Below are positions 10,784-23,488 of a stretch of DNA of 64,000 bases, in pieces. Under the pieces are notes generated by a model. That model ran no database searches, was not told where the DNA came from, and was given only the letters and a program-made list of their open reading frames with translations. Source of the DNA: Aphis gossypii (lineage: Eukaryota; Arthropoda; Insecta; Hemiptera; Aphididae). Within the stretch, counting starts at the first letter, position 1, and the number at the start of each line of letters is the position of its first letter. A program made the translations under genes and the position numbers. The stretch lies in contig NC_065530.1 of assembly GCF_020184175.1 (NCBI RefSeq), positions 55,219,260 through 55,283,259 of the forward strand, given 5' to 3'.

Positions 10784-13700
10784 TTATCTTCGAAACAAAT
10801 GTGCTTTGGCTTCTGCAGTTAATTTTCTAATCCGCCCTCTACTACTTACAGATACTCTTATATTAACACTATTTTCTTCATCGTCTTCATCATTGTCATC
10901 ATCATTATTATCATCACTACTGCAGCTTTGATCACTACATTCTGTATAATTCCTTTTTTTTCTAGTCCTTGAGGCTTGACTTTTATGACGGGAAGATATT
11001 TTTTTGGAAAACTTTGGTGAAGGTTTCCAGTCATCAGCGCCTTCTTCACTACTTACACCAGATACATCCAACATTTTGGCATAATCCCAACGTTTTTTCT
11101 TTCTCAAATTTCTTGTTCCTCTCTGATCAGTTTCTTCAGTGTTTAAAAATCTTGACTGAGTAGCTCTAGCTCTAGTAGGTTGATCTTCTTCTTCATTGTC
11201 ATCTTCATCATGAAATCTTGTAGGTTGCCTTCTAGTAATTGGAGGTACTTCAAATCTTTCTGCACATACTGGGAGTCGTCTACTGTGAGATGGTTTGGTA
11301 GGCATAACTTCATCATCACTTTCATCATCTTGTGGAAGTGGTTTAACTAATCGTTTTGGCCGCTGAGGTCGAGTGGGAGTATAATCATCATCTTCATCAC
11401 TTTCATCATTATTCTCTTGTACACGATAAGTAGATTTACGAATTCTTGATGAATGACGCCTTAGTGGTGTTTCATCATCACTTTGAACTTCTTCTTTAAC
11501 CTCACGACTAGTTGATGGCATATCAATAGATTTTTTTATTTTAACACGACTACTAGGTTCACTTCTCTCATCTAAAATTATTTTTAATTTATAAATTAAA
11601 AATTATAAATTAACTTAATAAATAAAACTTACTATGTGCATAACTAGTTGAAGGTTGATTAGGATCAAATTTTATTTCTTCTTCTGATGATGATTGATCT
11701 GTTGTTTCCTCTTTAATTGCAACTGTTCTTAACCTTCGTGGTCTTTTGGTTCTTAAATTAAAATCAGCATCACTTTCATCTTCACTTGGGGTATTGTCTA
11801 AGTCTCTTTGTCTTTTTAAGCGACATCTTCTTTGTGGACGTGAACTCAAGTGACTTACAATAGCTATTTAGAAAACATATGATGATTAAAAAAATTGTTG
11901 TCATTTAATATTTTACTTACATGTGGGGCGTCTGGATGATTGTTTTTCCCAATTCTTTAGTATTTGAGTTATGTTCTCTTCTGACATAACTATCATTTCT
12001 TGAGTAATTTGTTCCAACTTAAACATAAAAACATTTTATGAATGTTATAAAACTAAAATATGTTTAAGAATTTTTTAACCTGTCATTTCTGGGAAAATGG
12101 ACTTAATGGATCATCAAATTATACAATTTAACTTTTTAAATATGCCATTATTTTAACTATTTTTGTATAACGATGAATTAAACAAAAATCTTTACCTTTT
12201 CATCAGGATAAAATTGAAAATAGGTTTGTGCGTTATTAAATACTCGTCTAACATCTTCACAAAAATCTAGAGGAGTTTTGTAATTATCTCCACGTAAATC
12301 TTCTCGAATGGTTGTTAAATTCATTGGTGTACTAACAACTCGTTCATAATCTGGATATTTACTATAATCAACAGGTTCCCTAAAATATAAAGTTATTTTA
12401 AATGAATATTCACTGTCAGTAAGTAACACTAAAATAATATATACTATTATTATGGACAATGATAAACAAAAAATTGCAATTAATTGGGATAGAAATTCAT
12501 TATACATGAGTATAACTGATTGAACTTCAATTGATTACCATAACTCATAAGTATACAAATTTTTAATTAATAAGTACTAGCAAATAAAGCTAAATTTTTT
12601 TTCTATAAAATTAGATTAATTATTCATAAATTCTAAATAGTATTACCTGAATGGGGTACTATTTTTTGACAACCACATAAGTTTCAAAAAATTTTTACAC
12701 TCCAATTTCCAATTAAAAGGCTGATTAGATTCTCGTCGACTTCTTTCTCTTAATGATCTAGGCCTTAATTTACGTGATCGGCCATCAGTTAGTACATTTT
12801 TTTTTTCTTCTTCATTATTTTTATAATTTTGTTGTAATTGGCGACACAGGGCAGGAACTTCAACTGGTGAAGAAGATCTGTAAAAATTTAAGCTTTAGTA
12901 AAATTGTAAAAAAAAGTTTAAATTATTAAAAATGTATACAGCTGACTCTTTTTAACATAAATAATTATTCAAAGATCACGACGAACAAAAAATTTAGCTT
13001 AGTAAAAAAATTAAGAACAAGAAATTTCACTTAAGATTAATATTTTCAATAATTATTGGGAGTAAAATATTATAAATACAAAAATCTGTACAACATACTT
13101 AATAATTTTTAATAAGATTTCAGTGATAATTTGAGCACTTCTCACGATATCACTACCTTCTTCATTGAATTTTTCAGCATTACTTGCTACATATCTAGCA
13201 TCAAATTGTACAGCTGCTAGACGTCTATAAAAACGATTTTCTAATCTTGCCTAAAATTAAAATATTAAATAAACGAATTAAGTATTATTATTATGTTTTT
13301 AATATATGTAAATTACTTTACTTTTATAATTGATAGATCAATAGGATATTCCACAATATATGCATAAGATGGATACTCTTGAATATCGACTGGTGCAAGG
13401 AATGGTTCTGCAAGTGACATTCCCATAAGATCATGCAATCCTCTCAATATACGGTCACAAATTAAATCTCGAGACCCACTAGGCCATTCTTTATTACCAG
13501 ATTCTGGTCGATATAATATATCTTTCATTTCTTTTGTAGTCACTGGCAGTGACATACCATTCAATGGTTCTCCTTTATTTAATACAAAAATAATTAAGAA
13601 ACATAAATTATGAAAAATAGTAGAATACATTAATAAAAATAATCCATACTTTTAGGGTTTATAGGTTCCATATCCCAAGGACTTAAATTTTCTTTTTCAC

Positions 13701-16700
13701 CATTATCCCAAAGAACTTGATAACACAAAAATGGTGAACGGGAAGTACTTTGTTCAACTATTTTACCACACCACCAAGCATTATCTATCATACTTCGGAA
13801 TCGTTGACCTTCAATTAATTGAAATAATTAATGACTTGTAAAATAAAATTAAAATATTCAAAATAAATGAATAAACCTTCTTTCCAGTTTCTTGCTAATC
13901 CAGCTTCATATGTTTGTCGTAAAACTAAAAAATCTATTACATCTTGCATATCATGGTATTTTAGGTCAAAACTAAAAGAAGTATGATCACCATTTTCTTT
14001 CAATACAGCTAAGCGCAATCCACATAAACGAGGAGGTCTTATCTCGTATTTTATTCCAATTACTTTTACCATTTGAGGTTCCTTGTAATTAATTGATCAA
14101 TTAATACTAAACATAATTTTTCAAATATTCTAAATATATTTAAAATTACTTACTTTAAGTTCTAATTCCCCCCATGGAGTAGATTGTGTTGTTTTTAATT
14201 TGTAAACTTTTTTTGCTTCTACTGCTTCTAAATATAATTTATAACCTTGTTCAAAAAACATTAAAATATCCCCCATTTGAGGACAATATGGTGATTTTTT
14301 TGGTAAAACTTCTGAAAACCATTCAGAAGGTCTATATATTTCTGGAACATCCTAATAAAAAAACATAATATATTATATAGAGCAATGAAAAAAAATTGTA
14401 TAAATTCTTTACATTTACCTTTAGTACTTTTCGAGGAGGCACCGTTTTAGGTCCATCATGTGGAGATGACGGAGGTGATGGAGATGAAGGTGGAGTAGTA
14501 GGTCTTTTAACACGACGTCTTCGATGTTGAGTACGTTTAGGTGGTTCAAGATTGGTACCACTATCCGCCACCCAATCAGAATATTCAGAGCTAGTACCAG
14601 AATCAGAATCTGACAATGATTCAACTTTTTCATCTGAATCAATTCCATCAGTATAATCAGCATCTTCTTCTTGAGATTCTTCTGGATTAGATGACGATCT
14701 ATTTTCCTAAAATATAATTTAAAAAATAATAGTACCTAATATTTTGGCTGCTTAATAAAAATATAACTTTTTAACCTACTTGTGGATCATTTTCTACATT
14801 AGTTGCTCTAGTACTATAAGAATGTTTTGCTTGAGGCTTTTTCTTTGGCTTAACAGACAAAACTTGAGGTTTTTCATCAATTACTAGTGGTTTAGCACTT
14901 TCTAAAGTAAACTCTTCTTCTTCCATAACACCCAAAGTTTTACTAGAAAATCATTTATAATTATACAACAATACATATTTATTGATTTGATGTAATATAT
15001 TGTTAATCTTTAAAGAATACTGTAATAATAAAATAATTTTGCTTTTATTAAGTGGGACTTTAAAACGTTTATTTAAACATACATTCGGTTTTGAATTTGA
15101 TCCATTATTGATGGTTTTAGTGGTTTACAAATAATTCTTGGTCTATTTTCAAATGAAAATGAACTACTATTTTGTTCTACTGATGGATGTAAACTAATAA
15201 CTCCTAAAATGTAATGATGTTCATAATATTAATATTAATATATTATAATATAAAATAACAATATTTTACATACTTGACTGATTAGGTGAATTATTAGATA
15301 AATGCTCAACAGTGTTCATGTTAGCAGTTCCTCGAATTCCAATAACTTCAGTTCGGCCTAAAAATAAATAAATTGATGATAGAAATATTAATAATATTAA
15401 GGTATTTCAAATATTGAGCAAAGTAAGGAATGTGTTGTTTTAACAATGGTAATATTTTAATTATTAAATATTTAAAGATGATGTCTAACAAAGGTTACTA
15501 ACCTAGTTCATTAATTATTACATCTGCCACTAGTTGTAAAAGCCCTTCATTTTCTTTTCCAGGAACGAGTTTTTGAATTTCTGGAGGATAAGGTGAACCG
15601 TCAGAGTCAACCAGAAATGGAGGAGGCATTAAATGTGGTTCCATGTTAGTTTGCTCATCTAATACAGAATGGTCAGCTGCCCGTAACAACGGTCTATAGT
15701 CAGTATGAAAAAATACTTCATATGGAACCTAGAACATATTTATTATTACTAAAAGTTATAAGTTAGTAAATAAGATAGAATATTAATATATTAATAAAAT
15801 AATATACTTTTCTGCGAGGCGAGGGTATTCCTAGTCCATAAGTTAATAAATGACCTTGTGAATCAGTCACTGAAAACATTGTCCCATCAGGAGACCATTT
15901 AGCATCATATAATGCAGCAAAACCTTGACCTTCAATGGAATTTTGAAATGATACTAATACTTCACCAGTTATTATGTTCCATATAAATATCTTTCCATCA
16001 TGACCAGCACTCAACAAAATCTTAAATAAAACAAATTTAATATTAAAATTTAAAAAAAAAGAAGATAGCAAATGGGTACTGTCTGCTGTAAACTAGGTGT
16101 CGAGTGGTTTACTATATGGGTATGTTAAATTTGAGTTCAATGATATACCTTTAAATAAGAAAAACAATTATTCGTTTTGTTTTTTTTTTTTTATTATTAT
16201 TATAAAATAAATTACTGGGAAATTTTTAATTTAGAGTATTTCAACCTCAAATTAGATACAATTTTCTATCAAAAACCACCGAAAAAAATTGAATATTAAA
16301 GCTTGTTTTGATTACTTAACACGTACACACACTCAAAAAAAAAAATACACCTATATATTTGCAAAATCAATACATTTGTTAATCTATTAAGAATTAAAAA
16401 TATATTAACTTATAAATATGTATCGTTATAACACTTAGGAGTTATACTAACCTTAGAATGAAATGGATGTGATTCTAAAACATATACTTCTTTTTTGTGT
16501 CCAGTCATTACTTGTAAAAGTTCAGTAGTACATGAATCCCAAACTTTTATAGTCATATCTGTACATGCAGTAATAATCCAACGGTCACTTTGATCCCAAC
16601 ATAAGTATGTTACAGATGGTTTAACTTGCTTAAGTTCCTCATCAGATTTTTTTTCCGCAAGACTAATAATTATTTAATATTTTTTTAATTGTTCATCTTT

Positions 16701-19700
16701 AAATTATGAAGTAAATATTTAAGTAAATTTTGTTTTAACTAACTTTTTATTTAACTTTGTTGTCATGTGTAATGTTTTATACTTCCACTCTTGATTTTTG
16801 TATGCCCAGATTAATGCTGTTCCATCTTTTGAACCAGAACTAAACCTTAAACCACTATGAGCCCATTGTATAGAGTCAACAGTATCAGAATGAGCTTCAA
16901 CCTCCATTAAGCGTACTGGCGCTGATGCATCTGGTGATGGAGGTGTCATTTTGTAAACTCTAACATTATGATCAGCACTGCCTGTAGCAAACATTACACC
17001 ACCAGCTGAAAAAGCACCACAAAGAATTTTGGCACTACCTGGTCGCATGCGTTCATTATAAACAGTTAAATTAGATCTGTAAAAATAAAAATACATTTTT
17101 AATTTTATAATAAGCAAATAAATATTAACTAAACAAATGCATAACAATCAAAGCTTCAAAAAATAAAATAATTAAACTCACTCAAAAATTGTATTTCCAT
17201 TGTTAGATCGAAATGGCCAAAATACAACTGAACCATCAGTACTAGTTGAAGCTATATAACCAAGTCCATTAAATGTTTGAGGGCAAAAATTTACAGTTAC
17301 AATCATACTAGCGTGTGCTACTATATGAGCAATCTAAATAAAACAAATAAATGGTAAAAATGATAAATAAGTGCAAACAACTGAATATTTTTAAATTTAC
17401 TCCTATTTTTATTATAAAATTATCACCAAAACTTACTGGTCTAGCTGTTTGAAGACACCAGACTCTCAATACTTTGTCCATACTTCCAGCTGCAATTAAT
17501 GTAGCTTGAGTGTTGATTGCTATATCTGTTATTTCAGCACTAGCTCCTCTTAATGTTGACAAGAGTCTTCCAGTATTTGCCTCCCATAATTTAACTAAAT
17601 AATCATCAGCTCCCTGAAATAAATAAAAATATTAAATATTAAATAATACAAAATTTCATTTAAATATAACATACAGTAGCAATGTATCTGCCAGTTGTAT
17701 CAAAACAGACACAGTAAACAGCAGTTAAATGGCCAAGAACTCGTCCATGAAATTCCACGTTTGAAAATTTGGATACAGGCAGTAAATATCTTTTATCAAC
17801 TGAACCAGAAATTTCACGACCAAATAATACTTTGACTAAAAAATATAATTGAAATAAATAAATGGGGCACGTTGTGTAAATAATTTATGATTACCAATGT
17901 TTTGACCTCGAACATGTAAAGGAGGCAATGGCAAAGAACTATGTTGCCGTGTAATACAATCAGCAAGTGATAGGTATTTACGTTTTTCTAGAAAACAGGA
18001 AATCATTTCAAATACAAATTAAAATAATATAGTTTATGAAAAATTTACTTTGAGTATTAACAAGTGAAAAGCTTCCTTTTCCAAGTAATGAGAAAACCAC
18101 TGGAACTGAGGACTTTTCATAGTTGCTCAATAATCGGATGCGTTTACAAATATCTAATAAGTGATCAGATTTAATATGATTATATTTTCTTTCCTAAAAC
18201 AAAAATATTAAAAATAGTATTACAAAACACGTTTTACTAGAATTGGTAGGCTAATATGGCCTACTGGAAAATATTAAAATGGTCCTCCATATGGAAAAAA
18301 CCACTCAGTCCAATCATTAATTACTATAAACTAACTAAATAAAATATTTACTGTTAATACCAATAACAAATTTTTTTTAATTATCAATTTATTTTAAGTT
18401 AGTTATATTAGTTACTAGTTATTTCTCAATTATTAACTTATAGTACTTTATATATTTATTATTTCTTGAAAATTAATATTACTCTAAATTCAGAATATCT
18501 TTTTCAACTTTATTTTTTTTATTTTCCTAATCCGTTCAATTATATTTATTTATATCATATTATTAAGTTATTGTTATAAGTTTTTGAGTCAATGTCAACT
18601 TACTGTAGAACGGTATGAATATGTTCTTGGTAAAAATAGGCTATAGCATAAAATTAATTTAAGTGTATTGAAAATGTCATTGTTACATTATGTATATAAA
18701 TATATATATTATAATATATACTAACATAGTAACATAGTATGTAATTAATATAATAAAATATCACATGGTTTCAAATCTCATCTCCGTGAAAGGATCTTTG
18801 TATTGTATTGTTAAGTTTAGCCTAGGATTATACATTATACACTTTTTTTCTATAAACTAATTTAAAATTTTAGTTAATTTAACAAATAAATTTTTTTTTT
18901 CATTGATAATTACAGAAAAAAAATTTGAAAAATTCTCACATCTATAAATAGCTTAAATAATAGTTAAAATATTTTGAAAATTATATACAATTATTAAAAT
19001 GCTAATCTAAAATTGTTATAAATTTTAGTAACTTATGGTTTTATTAATTTTTCAACTACAATAAAATAAGAAAGTCAATTCTGTTTAAACATGTTTCAAG
19101 TAAAAGTTCCGTTTTACCCAATTTTATTTTTTTATTTTCTTAATTTATAAGAAAATTATACTTAATTTTTTTACATTTAACCCTTCTAAGATCAATGAAC
19201 CAATATCAATTAACTTTGAACCAATAAAGAAATTGAAGTTAAAAATTAGATCACCTTTTTTTTTTTACACTTAGTTCATTAAAGGTAACGTTGTACCCTA
19301 CACGTTGTCTCCATCTAACTGCCAACAACATAATACGTTTTTATTCTCCAATTTCAATAGTGATTTTTGACATTAGAGTGAATTTACCTATTATCAAACT
19401 TTTAGTAAGGACAATAACTGTATTCATTGTTTTTTTTTTAATTTTTAAGAAACTTTTGATTATGAAAAATGTTTGGAAATGCTCATGATTTGCATAAAAA
19501 AACCAATGAGAGAACACAGATAATATTTTTCCCTAAAAGTATAATTTATTCTAATAATATAACTAAAAGCATACTATTGAAACTGGAGAATGAAAATTTA
19601 CTGTCTTACACATGTACGATGGAGAGAACATATGGGTATATGACGTCCTCCTAAGAAAACTAATTGCCAGTGACCAATTTTTGTTGGGCGATGGTCAGAC

Positions 19701-22700
19701 AATACCCATTTGTCAATTCCTACCAAGTCAATCATCTATTAGTCTACCATATAAAATGAAGAAATATCTCTATAAAATAGTTAGTCACTGACTACACTTC
19801 TGAACTTAAACAGTATATAAAAGATGACTCTTCAGACACAAAAAAATCGTCCAATACATACATTAATATATTGTTTTTCTCAGAACCTACAAACACAAAT
19901 TGTCTAATTTCTATTATAATATTATAATTAGCAATTGCTAATTGATACTCTATATTCTATAATATTACTATGCATATTTAATTGTCAAAGTATCAAATAA
20001 CAGACTCAATGCATGTAAATATACTGTGCAAATCCAAGTTTTCCAATAGTTTCAAAACTTCCTTCATCTTATAGTAAAATTCAAGATATTAAAAAACTTA
20101 TTTAACAAGTTATCTGTTTATTATATTTGTGTATATTTATTATTACGCAAAAAAAATGTAACTTAACAAATTCTAAAAAATTGAAAAATTAAAATATCAA
20201 TGTACAACTTGCATCTATTAATGTAATAATACTTATAAGAAGATTTAAAAAAAATTTAATATTTTAATTTTAATACTGACCAAATCATACTGCATTTAAT
20301 AACAAGGTAAATGAACCTATTTTTCTTCTATGGTAAATTTGATATTTAAAACTGACGATCAATGATCAAAAAATTGTTTTAAATAAATAGGAACATACAA
20401 AATATCTTCACTAATGTAATTTTTCTTGATTTTATTATAATATTAAATAATAAAAAATGTACAAAAATAAAATAAATTAAGATGATAAGTATATTAAACA
20501 TAGGTAAACATGTTACGGGCAAAGTAGAAAATTCAGACATTGTATAACAATGCCTGAACATTTAGGCCAGTGTAAGAATAATAATTTTAATACTCAAATT
20601 GTTCATAAATTAACCAGGCAAAGTAAATTAAATACAGCGCGCTGCACACATTTATACGTAACAATATCACTATAAAACTATGCTTAAATATGTTATTCGT
20701 ACGCAACAACGGAATAGCTGCGATAATACAAACCAATCCGTAATCTTAACGATAAAGTAATCAATACTGATCATATAGTATATTACACGAACATTATGGT
20801 TATCTAAAATCTAGATAATATTCCATAAACCAATCTTTAAATTCATATTCGATATTTTCTAATGATAGTCACAATGGCGACATTGGATAGTCTATCATTA
20901 GTTGCAGCATGTGGTATTGTTTTTTTTCTTTTGGTCAACGTTTCTTACTATTTTTTAAGTATTTTTGTACTATTTTCTATCATAAAATGGAAAAAAAGTT
21001 TAATGAGAAGTTTAACAACATTTTATTCATGTCAAACCACTTTTAGATAATATTAACAAAGCTGTGCAATTTAATGATTTTTCTGTAAGATGTTTTATTT
21101 AATTTTGTATACATTCAATATTTAATCTAAAGTGCCCAAATCTAATTGGACACTGTATAAAATGCTCGGGAAATATTAAGTAATTCTAACTTCATCTTTG
21201 AAAATCAGGCATTGTACATAGTGCCTGACTTTCTACTTTACCCGTAACATAGATACATAATAAACAGAATTTCTGCATAAATTATTTTTATAAATATCAG
21301 AACATACTAAACATACTTATAAATCTAAATAATATATTTTATGATATACATATCAAATATGTTGGTATTGAAAATGTTACCCACGTGTAAATTATTTAAC
21401 ATAATGAAAAGATATTATAATTTAATAATTAAATATAGTTTGAATATTTATCTTTAATTATTTGTATAATTAATTATTAGATTTTCATTTAAATTGTAGA
21501 AGAAATGAAATATATTAATTAAAATTTAATTAAATAGTATTTTTATTTCAGATCTAATAAACTCATCAAATCAATCATATATTTTTTAAATAAGAATATT
21601 TGTTTGTCACATCAAAACATTTGTGACAAAGTGATTAAGTTTTAAAATTAGTTTTTACAAGAGTTACAACAGTTATGCAAAATAGATTAAAGAATGTTAT
21701 TGATTTAAATTGTCTGAGCAATAAAGTTACCTTGTCAAGACTCCATTTGAAGATATAAAAATATTTACTCAGTGAATCACCCGGATAGTTTGGCATAGCA
21801 AATTGAGGAATACTACTGCTAGATATATTTTTCTTCCATCAAATATACATTTATTTTGTAAAATTATTTCTTTAAAAAATTACTAATTAATAATCATAAT
21901 TCCAAAACTAATAATTTAAAAAAAAATATTTGTTATTAAATGCATAATAGTTTGATAAACATAATGATTTAACTTTTTATTTTTAGATAATATCTTCTAT
22001 TAGTAAGTATTATTTCATGAGTATGCGCAAATTATACATAAACACATTAAAATTTTGAATTTTTAAAAATAATTTTAAAAACCTAATTTTCTAAGCATCA
22101 CAACAAGTATACACAAATTTGATATGCAGTAATCATGTTAAAGACTTATAATAAACTTTAATCATTAATATCCCAACACTAACGGTTAAATTTATTTATT
22201 CATATTAATTTGTTATTGAATGTTTATCATATTAAATATTTTATATAATAATATATAAATAAATAATACCAATTCATCAAACGTTTGTTGGTTTTCTTCT
22301 CCTAAAAAATCAATACGTGTTGGTAGGATCTAAAAATAAAATATTTTTTTATTAAAAATACAATTTATTTATAATTGTTCAAAATTATATCTTACATTTG
22401 ATTCGTTCAAATCCAATTTTAATGCCTGTGAATAAAAAATAAAACAAATAAAAAATATTAACAAAAATAAGTTGTAAGTGTTAAGATTTTTTTGATATTT
22501 AAGCTGTATAATATGCTTTATATCTATTGCAATAAGTATCTTAACATTAAATATTTTAAAATACATAAACAAATATCTTACTTCAAAAGCATTTTTAAAT
22601 TGGCTATCCTTCAGAAACTTGGCAATCAAAAAGAATAACTCTACAATTAAATACATTTTTCTAGTTAATAGTTATTCTGGTGAACAAATTAATAATAAAT

Positions 22701-22811
22701 ATATTTGAAATTCATGAAAAGTTATAAAGAAAATATGTTTTATTATTTCTTACCAGATTTAATACTGTCGTTTTCTTCTTGCATGACTTCAAACGTTTTA
22801 TCCAAATCCAT
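10784..22811 (-). CDS. BRWD3: Bromodomain and WD repeat protein (BRWD3/PHIP type)
   Basis: Exons: 22811-22754, 22640-22582, 22425-22396, 22329-22270, 18193-18049, 17987-17895, 17835-17675, 17613-17437, 17333-17182, 17076-16744, 16662-16452, 16020-15808, 15728-15503, 15357-15274, 15203-15083, 14942-14780, 14706-14419, 14351-14154, 14081-13877, 13808-13650, 13572-13322, 13250-13099, 12877-12647, 12379-12196, 12017-11921, 11863-11633, 11571-10784. The 5070 nt stay in frame, giving about 1689 aa (human homologues are about 1800). An N-terminal ELFFLIAKFL segment (20-39) is followed by WD40 repeats (about 165-565), the BRWD-specific region with GDILMFFEQGYKLYLEAV (from about 880), bromodomain 1 (about 1085-1180, NAEKFNEE with its acetyl-lysine Asn), bromodomain 2 (about 1240-1345) and a long acidic/basic tail ending near SRGRIRKLTAEAKAHL. 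The family binds acetylated or methylated chromatin; PHIP/BRWD3 act as substrate receptors of CUL4-DDB1 ubiquitin ligases, and the fly orthologue influences cell shape and JAK/STAT output. Bromodomain 2 has Phe where Asn (or Thr in PHIP) normally lies. Family assignment is secure; choice between paralogue names is by insect convention. Confidence 0.95.
19590..19660. repeat. Fragment of an aphid repeat (ACACATG-GGGTAT-GACGTCCTC)
   Basis: Inside BRWD3 intron 4, the segment CTTACACATG then ATATGGGTATATGACGTCCTCC resembles the pieces at 30183-30260 and 56540-56640. All three look like decayed copies of one family. Boundaries are not visible. Confidence 0.4.
20511..21249. mobile_element. Inverted-repeat DNA element with subterminal palindromes
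   Basis: The left end starts TGTTACGGGCAAAGTAGAAA and the right end, read in reverse complement, starts TGTTACGGGTAAAGTAGAAA. Directly inside each end lies an imperfect palindrome: CAGACATTGTATAACAATG then CCTGA on the left, and CAGGCATTGTACATAGTG then CCTGA on the right. Arms total about 48 bp. It lies in intron 4 of BRWD3 and has no recognisable transposase. No clear target duplication is visible, so the superfamily is undetermined. Confidence 0.75.
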
Positions 22812-23488
22812 GGCATTGAATCATTTATTGTAAAGTTTTGTTTAAATCTGTATCACAATATAGGTTGGTATGTCGATAATATTGACGACTGAAGACTAAA
22901 TATTAAAACATCGAGTTAAGGAAATAGTCCTTTGAAAATATTATCAAACGTGTGCATTTATCAATATCACAATGATTTAAAATTCTAAAATGTATACAAA
23001 ACTACAAAAAGTACCATACACAAAAACATAAGAAGAAAACCGAATTTTCGACTACTACTTAGTACTTACTAGTTACTGTATTATAATTCAATGATTTATT
23101 TTAATAATGGTGAATGATAAACACTGTACATAAACAAACATGATGCATATTATCACCAGTTGTAATTGTATCAATATCTATTCTGTGGTATCATCATTTA
23201 ACATTTTTCAGATATTTATTTATTTTCAATCTATAACCATGGTTATTCTTTGTGTTAAAAAATGGTTATCTGCTTATTGGCGGGAAATCTTAGTTATTTT
23301 AGGTTATGTTGTGTTATTTTATATTAAATATCAATATTATGAATAATAATTGTACAATTTAGTATTTACAGAAAATTACATTTTGCAATATTGAAATTTT
23401 TTTATTCTGAATTATAAATTTTAATTATAGTTTACTAAATGCTAAAAATTTAAAATATCCACTGTGTTCATAATTAATTATTTTTAAA
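22812..23488. promoter_or_regulatory. Head-to-head BRWD3/POLA1 intergenic region
   Basis: The BRWD3 start codon (22811, minus) and the POLA1 start codon (23489, plus) are separated by 677 bp with no other exon between them. Both 5' UTRs and both promoters must lie here or in unseen upstream non-coding exons. No canonical TATA arrangement stands out against the AT-rich background. Shared, divergent regulation is an inference from geometry. Confidence 0.55.

Noticed and set aside
10858..11328. Overlapping open frames in the BRWD3 last exon (both strands)
   Set aside because: They are alternate-frame shadows of a low-complexity acidic/basic tail that is continuous with the BRWD3 frame.
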